Source of the DNA: Actinomycetota bacterium
Lineage (GTDB): Bacteria; Actinomycetota; Acidimicrobiia; Acidimicrobiales; Iamiaceae
Reading direction: 5' to 3'
NCBI GenBank assembly: GCA_016185275.1
Contig: JACPNX010000013.1
Coordinates: 62,001 to 126,000, forward strand
Length of the DNA: 64,000 bases
The notes beneath the pieces are model-generated. The model ran no database searches. It worked only from the letters and a program-made list of their open reading frames with translations, and was not told the DNA's origin. Shown one piece after another: positions 55,126 through 63,341 of this stretch (positions within the stretch are counted from its first letter, which is position 1; each line of letters begins with the position of its first letter). The translations under genes were made by a program, and so were the position numbers.

Positions 55126-55131
55126 AGATTA
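55126..55131 (-). promoter_or_regulatory. -10 box of leaderless AlbA_2 gene
   Basis: TAATCT on the minus strand ends 6 bases before the ATG at 55119. It is the most A/T-rich -10 box in the window. The rest of the 158-base gap up to the right repeat holds no gene. Confidence 0.5.
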
Positions 55132-55205
55132 CCGGAGTTTTGCGCTGACGACCGAGTGAAGGGCAGGGCAAAATTATCGAGAAACTCGTAGATCAGAGTC
55201 CACCC

Positions 55206-55242
55206 GCTCGGGCGCTCGTCGAGCGCCTACGACACCCCGAGC
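55206..55242. repeat. Nested inverted repeats near right end of the insert
   Basis: GCTCGGG (55206-55212) pairs with CCCGAGC (55236-55242). Inside the loop CGCTCG-T-CGAGCG (55213-55225) forms a second hairpin. A further 8-bp palindrome, CCCTCGCC-AA-GGCGAGGG (55269-55286), straddles the insert/repeat junction. Confidence 0.55.
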
Positions 55243-55277
55243 TTGGCAGGCGGAGGTGACACGGCCGACCCTCGCCA

Positions 55278-55344
55278 AGGCGAGGGTGCCCACCGGGGCG
55301 GCTGGCTAGGGTCGTGGACCGTGGGCAGCGAGGGAGGGCCGGCG
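55278..55344. repeat. 67-bp direct repeat, right copy
   Basis: Perfect match to 53272-53338. This copy supplies the working promoter (TAGGGT, 55307-55312) and first codons of the MOSC gene. Confidence 0.95.
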
Positions 55345-56121
55345 ACCCCCGGGCCCGCCGGCGTCGTGACCGAGCTGTGGCGCTTCCCCGTGAAGTCGCT
55401 GCAGGGCGAGCGGCTCGAGCGGGCGACGATCACGGCCGCCGGGGTCGCCGGTGACCGCGTCCACGCCGTGCGCGACCGGGCCTCCGGCAAGGTCATGACC
55501 GCCAAGCGCTACGGCGCCCTGCTCGACGGCGCGGCCCGCACCGAAGCGGACGGCACCGTCGTCGTGTGCCTGCCGCATGGCGAGGAGGTCGCCGCCGGCG
55601 ATCCTGCCGTCGACGACCTGCTGTCGGCCTGGCTCGGAACCGACGTCGTCCTGGGCCGCGCCGGCGACCCGGGATCGACCGCGTTCGAGATGTCGTTCGA
55701 TGCCGAACACCCCGACCGTGAGATCTTCGAGTGGGCCTGCCCGGCCGGCACCTTCGTGGACCTCGCGGCCGTGCACCTCATGACCACCGCCAGCCTGGCC
55801 GCGGCGAAGGCGAGGTATCCCGCAGGCGACTGGGACGTGCGCCGGTTCCGCCCCAACGTCGTCGTCGAAGGCGCCGGTGAGGGCTTCGTCGAGGACGCCT
55901 GGGTGGAGCGCACCGTCGACGTCGGCGGCGCCGCGCTGCGGGGCTCGATGGCGACCATCCGCTGCCCCATGCCGTCGCGGGCGCAGCCGGGCCTGGCTCG
56001 CGACACCCGCGTGGCCGCCACGTTGCGGGACCACCACGACAACAACCTGGGCCTCTACTGCGACGTCGTCGAGGCCGGTGCGGTCGGCGTCGGCGACGGC
56101 GTGCACGTGCACCTCGCTTGA
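55321..56121 (+). CDS. MOSC-domain protein
   Basis: A 266-residue protein. The N-terminal beta-barrel motif ELWRFPVKSLQGERLE and the C-terminal IRCPMPSRAQPGLARDT are those of MOSC proteins, which carry a molybdenum-cofactor sulfurase C-terminal fold; the cysteine in RCPMP is the candidate sulfur or Mo ligand. They reduce N-hydroxylated compounds or transfer sulfur to the cofactor. The start is the GTG 8 bases after TAGGGT; both lie within the right 67-bp repeat, so its promoter was preserved by the insertion. Confidence 0.88.
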   Translation: MGSEGGPATPGPAGVVTELWRFPVKSLQGERLERATITAAGVAGDRVHAVRDRASGKVMTAKRYGALLDGAARTEADGTVVVCLPHGEEVAAGDPAVDDLLSAWLGTDVVLGRAGDPGSTAFEMSFDAEHPDREIFEWACPAGTFVDLAAVHLMTTASLAAAKARYPAGDWDVRRFRPNVVVEGAGEGFVEDAWVERTVDVGGAALRGSMATIRCPMPSRAQPGLARDTRVAATLRDHHDNNLGLYCDVVEAGAVGVGDGVHVHLA

Positions 56122-56156
56122 CCGCGCAGTCAACGGCCGGGAAGTCTGGTGCGCTC

Positions 56157-57437
56157 ATGACCCAGCCCGACCGCCCGCTGCGGATCGCCTTCCTGACCTA
56201 CCGGGGCAAGCCGCACGTCGGCGGCCAGGGCATCTACACGCGCCACCTCACCAAGGCCCTCGCCGACCTGGGGCACCACGTGGAGGTGTTCTCGGGCCAG
56301 CCGTACCCCGAGGTCGACCCGCGGGTCCCGCTCCAACGCCTGCAGAGCCTCGACATCTACAACGACCACTTCCCCATGCGGATGCCGGGGATCTGGGAGC
56401 TCAAGACCCTCGCCGACTTCGTCGAGGTCACGGCGTTCAGCTTCGGCACGTTCCCGGAACCGCTGGCGTTCTCGGTGCGCGCCTACCGGGCGCTCAAGGA
56501 TCGCCGGGCCGACTTCGACCTCGTCCACGACAACCAGAGCCTCGGCTACGGCCTGCTGGCCCTGCAGCGGCGCGCCGGGTTCCCGCTGATCGCCACCATC
56601 CACCACCCGATCACCGTCGACCGCCGCCTCGAGCTCGAGCACGCCGGCACCGCGTACCACCGCCTCACGCTGCGCCGCTGGTACGGCTTCACCCGCATGC
56701 AGACCGAGGTGGCCCGCCGCCTGCCGCGCGTCATCACGGTGTCGGAGAACTCCTTCGAGGACATCGCCCGGGATCACGGGGTCCCCCGCGAACGGATGGC
56801 CATCGTGCCGGTCGGCGTCGACCCCGAGCTGTTCCGCCCCGTCCCGGGCGTCGCGCGCCGCCCCGGTCACCTCATCACGACGGCCAGCGCCGACGTCGCC
56901 ATGAAGGGCCTGTCGTACCTGCTGGAGGCGGTGGCCAAGCTGCGCACCGAGCGGCCCGAGGTGCACCTGACGGTGATCGGGCGCAAGAAGGAGGGCGGCA
57001 AGTCGGCGGCCACCATCGAGCGCCTCGGGCTCACCGGAGCCGTCGAGTTCGTGACCGGCGTGCCCGATGAGCGCATCGTCGAGCTCTACTCCGAGGCCGA
57101 GCTGGCCGTCGTCCCGTCGCTGTACGAGGGGTTCTCGCTGCCGGCCATCGAGGCCATGTCGTGCGGGGTGCCGGTCGTGGCCACGACCGGAGGAGCCCTG
57201 CCCGAGGTCGTCGGCGCCGACGGCGACACAGCGTTGCTCGTCCCGCCCGGCGACACGGAAGCGCTCGCGGCGCGCATCGCCGGCGCGCTGGACGACGCGC
57301 CGCTGCGGGACCGCATCGGCCGCGCCGGCCGCCAGCGGGTGATCGACCTGTGGTCCTGGCGTCACACCGCGGAACGCACCGTCGAGCAGTACCGCGCGCT
57401 GCTGGCGGGAACCGGCCCACGCCCGTCGAACCGGTGA
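56157..57437 (+). CDS. GT4-family glycosyltransferase
   Basis: A 426-residue GT-B enzyme. FLTYRGKPHVGGQGIYTRHL is the N-terminal glycine-rich acceptor motif, IATIHHPITVDRRLE and ITVSENSFEDIARDHGV follow, and the donor-binding motif is YEGFSLPAIEAMSCGVPVVA with the E-x7-E pair. It transfers a nucleotide-activated sugar, probably to a lipid or glycan at the inner membrane face. It opens a tightly packed run with a methyltransferase, a cyclase-fold protein and a HAD phosphatase. The ATG at 56157 is preferred over an upstream TTG. Confidence 0.9.
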   Translation: MTQPDRPLRIAFLTYRGKPHVGGQGIYTRHLTKALADLGHHVEVFSGQPYPEVDPRVPLQRLQSLDIYNDHFPMRMPGIWELKTLADFVEVTAFSFGTFPEPLAFSVRAYRALKDRRADFDLVHDNQSLGYGLLALQRRAGFPLIATIHHPITVDRRLELEHAGTAYHRLTLRRWYGFTRMQTEVARRLPRVITVSENSFEDIARDHGVPRERMAIVPVGVDPELFRPVPGVARRPGHLITTASADVAMKGLSYLLEAVAKLRTERPEVHLTVIGRKKEGGKSAATIERLGLTGAVEFVTGVPDERIVELYSEAELAVVPSLYEGFSLPAIEAMSCGVPVVATTGGALPEVVGADGDTALLVPPGDTEALAARIAGALDDAPLRDRIGRAGRQRVIDLWSWRHTAERTVEQYRALLAGTGPRPSNR

Positions 57438-57462
57438 CCGCGGCGAAGCGAGGGCCGGCCCC

Positions 57463-58311
57463 GTGCTGACCGTCGACTACGACCTCCTCGGTCTGCGCCC
57501 GGGCCACCGCGTGCTGGACATGGGCGCCGGCGCGGGCCGTCACGCCTTCGAGTGCTACCGCCGAGGTGCCCGCGTCGTTGCGCTCGACTACGGGTTCGAC
57601 GAGCTGCCGCACGTGGCCGCGCTGTTCGGGGCCATGGCCGAGGCCGGCGAGGCCGGTCCGGCGCGGCGCCGCGTCTCCGGCTCGTCGACCGCGAACGGCT
57701 CCCCGCGGACCGACGGTTCAGCCGCCGCGAGCGGCGCCGCCGCGTGCGTGCAGGGCGACGGCACCCGCCTGCCCTTCCCGTCGGCCACGTTCGACCGGAT
57801 CATCTGCTCGGAGGTGCTCGAGCACATCCCCGACGACGGCGCCGCGCTGCGCGAGCTGTACCGCGTGCTGCGACCAGGAGGCGTGCTGGCCGCGACCGTG
57901 CCGGCCTGGCTGCCGGAGCGGATCTGCTGGGCGCTGTCCGACGAGTACCACGCGCCGTTCGTGGAGGCCGGGCACGTGCGCATCTTCACGCTGGCCGAGC
58001 TGCGCGCCAAGCTGCGGACCGCCGGCTTCAGCTTCGAGCGGTCGCACCGGGCCCATGCGCTGCACTCGCCGTACTGGTGGCTCAAGTGCGCGGTCGGGCC
58101 GACCAACGATCGGCACCGGGTCGTGCGCGCCTACCACCGCGTGCTCGTCTGGGACATCACCAAGGCGCCTCGGACCACGCGCTGGACCGAGCGGGCGCTC
58201 AACCCGGTGCTCGGCAAGAGCGTCGTCGTGTACGCGTCGAAGCCCGCCGAGGCGTCGTCGCCGCCGCCGATGCGCGCGCCGGAGCGGGAGGTCGCCGGTG
58301 CCCGCACCTGA
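57463..58311 (+). CDS. Class I SAM-dependent methyltransferase
   Basis: A 282-residue methyltransferase. Motif I is VLDMGAGAGRHAFEC, the acidic second-strand end is VVALDYG, and motif IV/post I are FDRIICSEVLEHIPDDGAALREL and LRPGGVLAATVP. Between strand 2 and the next core element lies a 40-residue Ser/Gly/Ala-rich insertion (residues about 65-105). The GTG at 57463 is used; a GTG at 57434 leads to an early stop. It overlaps the next gene by 14 bases. Methyl acceptor unknown, plausibly the glycan made by the preceding glycosyltransferase. Confidence 0.88.
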   Translation: MLTVDYDLLGLRPGHRVLDMGAGAGRHAFECYRRGARVVALDYGFDELPHVAALFGAMAEAGEAGPARRRVSGSSTANGSPRTDGSAAASGAAACVQGDGTRLPFPSATFDRIICSEVLEHIPDDGAALRELYRVLRPGGVLAATVPAWLPERICWALSDEYHAPFVEAGHVRIFTLAELRAKLRTAGFSFERSHRAHALHSPYWWLKCAVGPTNDRHRVVRAYHRVLVWDITKAPRTTRWTERALNPVLGKSVVVYASKPAEASSPPPMRAPEREVAGART

Positions 58312-59359
58312 GATCGCCGGCATCGTCACCGCGGCCGAGGTGCAGGCCACGGTCGACGCCATCGCCGAGTGGCAGCACCCCACGGGGATGATCCCGTGGT
58401 TCCCCGGCGGGCACGCCGACCCCTGGAACCACGTCGAGGCGGCGATGGCCCTCGCCCTCGGCGACCACGTCGCCGAGGCGCACCGGGCCTTCGACTGGCT
58501 GGTCGCCAACCAACGCCCGGACGGCGCCTGGCACCAGTACTACCTGGCCGACCGCGTCGAGCAGGACAAGCTCGACGCGAACGTCATCGCCTACGTCGCC
58601 GCCGGCGTGTGGCACCACTGGCTGCTCACCAAGGACGACGGCTTCGCCGAGGACCTGTGGCCGGTGGTCGACCGGGCCGTCGGCTTCGTGCTCTCGCTCC
58701 AGACCGAACGGGGCGAGGTGCTCTGGGCCCGCCACGCGGACGGGACGCCGTGGTCCTTCGCGCTCCTCACCGGGTCGTCGTCGATCTGCCACAGCCTCCG
58801 CTGCGCCCTGGCCCTGGCCCACGAGCTCGGCCACGAGCGCCCGCACTGGGACGACGCCGTGCAGCGCCTGGCCGCCACGATCCGCACCGAGCCCGACGCG
58901 TTCGCTCCCAAGCACCGGTGGGCGATGGACTGGTACTACCCGGTGCTCACCGGGGTGGTCCTCGGCGACGCGGGGCGCGAGCGCCTCGCAGCCCGCCGTA
59001 CCGCGTTCGTCATGGAGGGCAGGGGCGTGCGCTGCGTGGCGGACCGGCCGTGGGTCACGGTGGCCGAGACCTGCGAGTGCGCCCTCGCCCACCTGGCCGT
59101 CGGTGATCGGGCGCGGGCCGAGGAGCTGTTCGCCTGGGCGCAGCAGCATCGTGAGGCCGACGGTCGCTACTGGACCGGCACCGTGTACCCCGAGGGCGTC
59201 CACTTCCCCGGCGGCGAGCGCTCGACGTACACCGCGGCGTCGGTCGTGCTGGCCGCCGACGGGATCGGCGGGTGCAGCGCCGCCTCGTCGCTGTTCGTCG
59301 ACCCCGACGTGCTGCTGCCCGCGCTGGCCGACCCCATCGAGGCGTTCGACCGCGAGTGA
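58298..59359 (+). CDS. Alpha/alpha-barrel protein, prenyltransferase/squalene-cyclase-like
   Basis: A 353-residue protein built from helical repeats with conserved aromatic turns: WQHPTGMIPWFPGGHADPWNH, LVANQRPDGAWHQYYL, SLQTERGEVLWAR, YPEGVHFPGGERSTY. The QxxDGxW repeats and overall size match the terpenoid cyclase / prenyltransferase alpha-alpha toroid. The DxDD motif of squalene-hopene cyclases is not seen, so a glycan-processing role is equally open. Start GTG at 58298 lies inside the methyltransferase gene. Its stop overlaps the HAD gene by GTGA. Confidence 0.7.
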   Translation: MPAPEIAGIVTAAEVQATVDAIAEWQHPTGMIPWFPGGHADPWNHVEAAMALALGDHVAEAHRAFDWLVANQRPDGAWHQYYLADRVEQDKLDANVIAYVAAGVWHHWLLTKDDGFAEDLWPVVDRAVGFVLSLQTERGEVLWARHADGTPWSFALLTGSSSICHSLRCALALAHELGHERPHWDDAVQRLAATIRTEPDAFAPKHRWAMDWYYPVLTGVVLGDAGRERLAARRTAFVMEGRGVRCVADRPWVTVAETCECALAHLAVGDRARAEELFAWAQQHREADGRYWTGTVYPEGVHFPGGERSTYTAASVVLAADGIGGCSAASSLFVDPDVLLPALADPIEAFDRE

Positions 59360-60234
59360 ACGCCATGAGCGACCGGCCCGACGTGTCGTTCCGGGTCCGC
59401 CTCGTCGCCTCGGACCTCGACGGCACGCTCCTCACGCGCTCGGGCGAGGTGTCGCCGCGCACCCACGAGGCACTGGCGCGCGCCCGGTCCGCCGGCGTGG
59501 TGGTCGTGGCGGTGACGGGACGCCCGCCGCGCTGGGTCGACCACCTAGCCCCTGCGCTCGGCCCCGGTCTGGCCATCTGTGCCAACGGAGCAATCGTGGT
59601 CGACCTGCCGAGCGGCGCCGTCGTGGAGGAGCACAGCCTCGAGCCCGTCGTGGCGCGAGAGGTCGTCCGCCGCCTGGAGTCGGCCCTGCCCGGGGCGGCC
59701 TTCGCGGTCGAGCGGGGCCGGGACTTCGCCTTCGAGGCCGCGTGGGTGGAGCGGTTGCCGCCGGAGCGGGCCGGCGCAGAGATCGTGCGGTCGCTGCTCG
59801 ACTCACGGGAGGCGCTGACGGCTGAGCCCGTGGCCAAGGTGCTGGCGTGGGTGAAGGGCGAGCGCGGCGACCGGCTGATCGAGCGGGCCACCGAGGCCGT
59901 GGGTGACGCGGCCGTCGTGACCGCCTCGAGCTACCAGGAGCTGGTGGAGGTCTCGGCGCCAGGTGTCACCAAGGCCACGACGCTGGCGCGCTTGTGCCAG
60001 GACCGGGGCATCGACCGGGCCGACGTCGTCGCCTTCGGTGACGCCCGCAACGACGTGGCCATGCTCGACTGGGCGGGTTGGGGGGTGGCGACGGCCGACG
60101 CCCACCCGGCCGCGCTGGCGGTGGCGGACGACGTGACCGACACCTGCGACCACGACGGGGTCGCGGCCTGGCTCGAACGCCACCTGCCCGAGGCCGCGCC
60201 CGCTCCGTCGTCACGACCGCCCCACCCGATCTGA
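59356..60234 (+). CDS. HAD-family (Cof-type) phosphatase
   Basis: A 292-residue hydrolase. Motif I is [13 protein letters not shown] (nucleophile Asp and acid Asp), motif [12 protein letters not shown], and motif [17 protein letters not shown], all as in Cof-type IIB HADs. The usual GxxKxxAL lysine region appears as [11 protein letters not shown]. It should remove phosphate from a sugar or nucleotide phosphate. The GTG start overlaps the preceding stop by four bases; an in-frame ATG nine bases on is an alternative. It closes the glycosyltransferase cluster. Confidence 0.9.
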   Translation: MNAMSDRPDVSFRVRLVASDLDGTLLTRSGEVSPRTHEALARARSAGVVVVAVTGRPPRWVDHLAPALGPGLAICANGAIVVDLPSGAVVEEHSLEPVVAREVVRRLESALPGAAFAVERGRDFAFEAAWVERLPPERAGAEIVRSLLDSREALTAEPVAKVLAWVKGERGDRLIERATEAVGDAAVVTASSYQELVEVSAPGVTKATTLARLCQDRGIDRADVVAFGDARNDVAMLDWAGWGVATADAHPAALAVADDVTDTCDHDGVAAWLERHLPEAAPAPSSRPPHPI

Positions 60235-60248
60235 TGCGCTTCTTTGGC

Positions 60249-60285
60249 TCTTTGGCGAGGTCTCAGCACGCCGAAGACCCAAAGA
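60249..60285. terminator. A/T-rich inverted repeat after HAD gene
   Basis: TCTTTGG at 60249-60255 pairs with CCAAAGA at 60279-60285, and GGTCT/AGACC extends the stem after a 4-base bulge. It starts 15 bases after the HAD stop and ends 22 bases before the next promoter. A terminator or an operator for the acyl-CoA synthetase are both possible. Confidence 0.35.
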
Positions 60286-60306
60286 TGCATCGGGTTGGGC
60301 GGGCGG

Positions 60307-60312
60307 TACGGT
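60307..60312 (+). promoter_or_regulatory. -10 box of leaderless acyl-CoA synthetase gene
   Basis: TACGGT ends 8 bases before the ATG at 60321. Confidence 0.5.
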
Positions 60313-60320
60313 CAGCGACC

Positions 60321-61862
60321 ATGTTCCCGGGAGCCATCGCCGCCACCACACCGGACAAGCCCGCGGTCGTCATGGCCGGTTCGGGCACCGTGCAGACCTA
60401 CGCCGAGCTCGACGCCGCCGCCAACCGGCTGGCCAACCTCTTGTGGTCGCGGGGACTGCGGCCGGGAGACCACATCGCCTTCTGCCTCGAGAACCATCCC
60501 GAGTACTTCTCGATCCTCTGGGGCGCCCACTACGCCGGCCTCATCTACACGGCGATGAGCAGCCGCCTCACGACCGAGGAGATGGCCTACATCCTCGCCG
60601 ACTCGGGCGCCCGGGCGTTCATCACGTCGGCCTACAAGGCCGAGCAGGCAGCCGAGCTGGCGGACCAGATGCCCGGCGTGGAGATCCGCCTCGTGCTCGA
60701 CGGTGACGTCGACGGCTACGAGCGCTTCGAGGCCGCCGTCGCCGACCAGCCGGCCACGCCGCACATCGAGGAACGGCTGGAAGCCCAGGACATGCTCTAC
60801 AGCTCGGGCACGACCGGGCGGCCCAAGGGCGTGGAGGTTCCGCTCACCGGCGATCCGCTCGGCACGGCCGACGGCGTCACGGTCCTGTGCCAGCTGCTGT
60901 TCTCGGTCGACGCCAGCAGCGTCTACCTGTCCCCCGCACCGCTGTACCACGCTGCGCCGCTTCGCTTCTGCCGTGCCGTGCACCGGCTGGGGGGCACGGT
61001 CATCGTCATGGAACGCTTCGATCCCGAACGGTTCCTGCAACTGGTGGAGGCGCACCGGGTCACCTTCACCCAGGTCGTGCCCACCATGTTCATCCGGATG
61101 CTGAAGCTGCCCGACGCGGTGCGGGCCCGCTACGACGTGTCCTCGCTGCGCACCGTCGTGCACGCCGCGGCCCCCTGCCCGGTGGAGGTCAAGCGCCGGA
61201 TGATCGAGTGGTGGGGACCGGTCGTCCACGAGTACTACGCGGGCACGGAGGGCAACGGCTTCGTGTACTGCAACTCCGAGGAGTGGCTCGCCCACCCGGG
61301 GACGGTCGGCAAGGCGATCCTCGGCACGCTCCACATCACCGACGACGACGGGCACGAGCTGCCGCCCGGCGAGGCGGGCACCGTGTGGTTCGAGAGCGCC
61401 GCCCGCTTCGAGTACCACAACGACCCGGAGAAGACGAAGGCCTCGTACGACGAGCGGGGCTGGTCGACGCTCGGCGACGTCGGCTACCTCGACGGCGACG
61501 GTTACCTCTACCTCACCGACCGCAAGGCCTACATGATCATCACGGGCGGCGTGAACGTGTACCCCCAGGAGGCCGAGAACGTCCTGGCCATGCACCCCGC
61601 CGTGGCCGACGTGGCCGTGATCGGCGTGCCCGACGACGACTTCGGCGAGGCGGTCAAGGCCATCGTGCAACCCGCCGACGCGGCCGCGGCCGGCCCGGAG
61701 CTGGCCGCCGAGCTGATCGCCTACTGCCGCGCCCATCTGGCCGATGTGAAGTGCCCGCGCACGGTCGACTTCCGCGACGAGCTGCCAAGGCATCCCACCG
61801 GCAAGCTCTACAAGCGTCTGCTGAAGGACGAGTACTGGGCCGCTGCGGGGCGCTCCATCTGA
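60321..61862 (+). CDS. Acyl-CoA synthetase (AMP-forming)
   Basis: A 513-residue adenylate-forming enzyme. The P-loop is [18 protein letters not shown], followed by [13 protein letters not shown] (motif A5), [20 protein letters not shown] (A7-A8) and the catalytic lysine near the end in HPTGKLYKR. These enzymes activate a carboxylic acid as acyl-AMP and then as a CoA thioester. The substrate is probably a fatty or aromatic acid; the pocket residues do not decide it. Length is typical. Leaderless ATG after TACGGT. Confidence 0.93.
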   Translation: MFPGAIAATTPDKPAVVMAGSGTVQTYAELDAAANRLANLLWSRGLRPGDHIAFCLENHPEYFSILWGAHYAGLIYTAMSSRLTTEEMAYILADSGARAFITSAYKAEQAAELADQMPGVEIRLVLDGDVDGYERFEAAVADQPATPHIEERLEAQDMLYSSGTTGRPKGVEVPLTGDPLGTADGVTVLCQLLFSVDASSVYLSPAPLYHAAPLRFCRAVHRLGGTVIVMERFDPERFLQLVEAHRVTFTQVVPTMFIRMLKLPDAVRARYDVSSLRTVVHAAAPCPVEVKRRMIEWWGPVVHEYYAGTEGNGFVYCNSEEWLAHPGTVGKAILGTLHITDDDGHELPPGEAGTVWFESAARFEYHNDPEKTKASYDERGWSTLGDVGYLDGDGYLYLTDRKAYMIITGGVNVYPQEAENVLAMHPAVADVAVIGVPDDDFGEAVKAIVQPADAAAAGPELAAELIAYCRAHLADVKCPRTVDFRDELPRHPTGKLYKRLLKDEYWAAAGRSI

Positions 61863-61888
61863 GCCCGGGCGCCCCCTCTCCCTCGATG

Positions 61889-61930
61889 TCTCGAAGCAAC
61901 GACCGGCCACGGCCTGACAACGCTTCGAGA
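61889..61930. terminator. Bidirectional inverted repeat between convergent genes
   Basis: TCTCGAAGC at 61889-61897 and GCTTCGAGA at 61922-61930 form a perfect 9-bp stem, with a small GGCC pairing inside the 24-base loop. It lies between the stops of the acyl-CoA synthetase and the convergent methyltransferase. A two-way terminator is the simplest reading. Confidence 0.5.
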
Positions 61931-61979
61931 AGGGCCGGCCGGAGGTCGGTCGACGGAGATGGGCCGGGCGAGCCGGTGC

Positions 61980-62708
61980 TCAGGCGACGCGGACCAGGAC
62001 CCGCAGGGAGCCGACGGCGCGGATCTCGCTGAACCGACCGGATTCGAGCGCCGGGAGGTAGATGCGCTCGTAGGGCGGGCGACCGCCGTCGGCCGGGTCG
62101 GGGAACACATCGTGGACGGCGAGGAACCCGCCCATGGCCACGTGCGGGGTCCAGCCCTCGTAGTCGAGGCGGGCGGGCTCGTCGCCGTGGCCGCCGTCGA
62201 TGAACACGAACGCGAGCGGCGTGGCCCAGTGCCGGGCCACGATCGGGGACGGCCCCACGACCGCGACCACCGCGGCCTCCAGGCCCGCGTCGTGCACGGC
62301 GCGGCGGAAGTGCGGCAGCGTGTCCATCTTGCCGACTGCGGGGTCCACGAGGCCGGGTTCGTGCCACTCCCAACCGGGCTGGTTCTCCTCGCTGCCCCGG
62401 TGGTGGTCGACGGCGAACAGCACGGTGCCGGCCCTGCGAGCGGCGTCACCCAGCCAGATCGTGGAGCGGCCGCAGTAGGAGCCGACCTCGAGGAACGGCA
62501 TTTCGGGCACGGCGTCGGCCGCCTGCCCGGCCGCCTCCCACAGCGCATCGCCTTCCTCGGGCGGCATGAAGCCCCGAGCGGCGAGCGCCGCCGCCCGCAC
62601 GCCGGGATCGAGACCGGCCGGGCCGGCTTCGCCCGGCGCATCGGCGGCCGGTTCAGCGGGCGCCTCGGACGGCGAACCGCCCGCCGGGCCGCCCACGGGA
62701 ACCGTCAC
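61980..62708 (-). CDS. Class I methyltransferase (Methyltransf_24-like)
   Basis: A 242-residue protein. FLEVGSYCGRSTIWLGDAA is motif I, FAVDHHRGSEENQ the acidic strand, and LAFVFIDGGHGDEPARLDYEGW the hallmark of the Methyltransf_24 / sugar O-methyltransferase group, with HDVFPDPADGGRPPYERIYLP after it. The substrate could be a sugar or small phenol. The first 45 residues are an Ala/Pro/Glu-rich extension. Its GTG overlaps the GtrA stop by GTGA, so it is coupled to that gene. Confidence 0.87.
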   Translation of the reverse strand: MTVPVGGPAGGSPSEAPAEPAADAPGEAGPAGLDPGVRAAALAARGFMPPEEGDALWEAAGQAADAVPEMPFLEVGSYCGRSTIWLGDAARRAGTVLFAVDHHRGSEENQPGWEWHEPGLVDPAVGKMDTLPHFRRAVHDAGLEAAVVAVVGPSPIVARHWATPLAFVFIDGGHGDEPARLDYEGWTPHVAMGGFLAVHDVFPDPADGGRPPYERIYLPALESGRFSEIRAVGSLRVLVRVA

Positions 62709-63214
62709 GGCCGCCGGTCGACCTCGGCCGGCTCGAGGGCGGCCGGATGGCCCTGCTCCTCGCGCTCGATGTCCTCGTCATAGGGCGTGTGGTGGTGCGG
62801 CCCGAACATGATCTTGTCGAGGAACAGGTACTTGAGCACCCACAGCACGGCGAAGCCCGCGATGTTGGCGGCCTGCACGGCGAGCTTGTTGCCACTCGGA
62901 ACCTTCGCGACGGCGATCGTGGACAGGATCCACCCGGCCACGGTGAACAGCCAGAACGGCACCACCTCGCGCCGCATGTGGGCCTTGCCCCGCTTGCCCC
63001 ACACCCAGCGCTTGTTGAGCACGAAGGCGGGCACCGACATGAGCGTCACGGCGACGAGGTTGGCCACCACCGGCTGCCAACCGAGGAACTGGAACACCGC
63101 GAGGAAGACCTGCGTGCCGGCCACGCCGATCGCCGAGGTCATCGAGTAGCGGATGGCCCGGCGACCGGCCTCCGACTTGGCGTGCTCGAGCAGTGCGGTG
63201 GGGGTCAGGTTCAC
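62705..63214 (-). CDS. GtrA-family membrane protein
   Basis: A 169-residue protein with four hydrophobic segments. RYSMTSAIGVAGTQVFLAVF opens the first helix, NLVAVTLMSVPAFVLNKRWVWG is the family signature (F-x-x-NKxWVF), and VLWVLKYLFLDKIMFG ends the last helix. GtrA proteins assist transfer of lipid-linked sugars across the membrane. The partner here may be one of the polyprenyl-sugar glycosyltransferases in the window. The C-terminal 30 residues are charged and cytoplasmic. Confidence 0.9.
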   Translation of the reverse strand: MNLTPTALLEHAKSEAGRRAIRYSMTSAIGVAGTQVFLAVFQFLGWQPVVANLVAVTLMSVPAFVLNKRWVWGKRGKAHMRREVVPFWLFTVAGWILSTIAVAKVPSGNKLAVQAANIAGFAVLWVLKYLFLDKIMFGPHHHTPYDEDIEREEQGHPAALEPAEVDRRP

Positions 63215-63310
63215 GGCACCGGCGAGGCTACCGGCGGCGCCGGTCGCGGACGAAGCACGGAGACGGCCACCGACGAGCCGCTCGGGCGCTCAGGCGCGCA
63301 CGCGCGCACG

Positions 63311-63341
63311 CGTCAGGCGTCAGGCGTCAGGCGTCAGGCGT
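63311..63341. repeat. Four 7-bp tandem repeats at GH1 3' end
   Basis: CGTCAGG repeats four times, and the fourth copy contains the stop codon of the glycosidase gene. It is preceded by alternating GCGCAC sequence. This is a probable slippage site. Confidence 0.65.

Larger units (their letters stand above)
53272..55344. mobile_element. 2,006-bp inserted module flanked by 67-bp direct repeats
   Basis: Removing one repeat plus the intervening DNA (2,006 bases) restores a seamless junction between the membrane gene and the MOSC gene. The insert holds a single minus-strand gene and is visibly lower in G+C: about 62% in a sampled coding line (53941-54000) and 52% at 55141-55200, against mid-70s around it. 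No transposase or integrase is present. A 67-bp duplication is far longer than transposon target duplications and is closer to tyrosine-recombinase attachment cores or to Campbell-type integration through short homology. Confidence 0.8.

Noticed and set aside
55206-55286. Integron attC site as explanation for the insert
   Set aside because: There are hairpins, but no core GTTRRRY/RYYYAAC sites, no integrase and only one cassette.
53272-55344. Ordinary transposon with target-site duplication
   Set aside because: A 67-bp duplication is far too long, there are no terminal inverted repeats at the two ends, and there is no transposase gene.
57434-57469. GTG at 57434 overlapping the GT4 stop as methyltransferase start
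   Set aside because: Its frame stops after eleven codons (TGC TGA). The GTG at 57463 opens the real frame.
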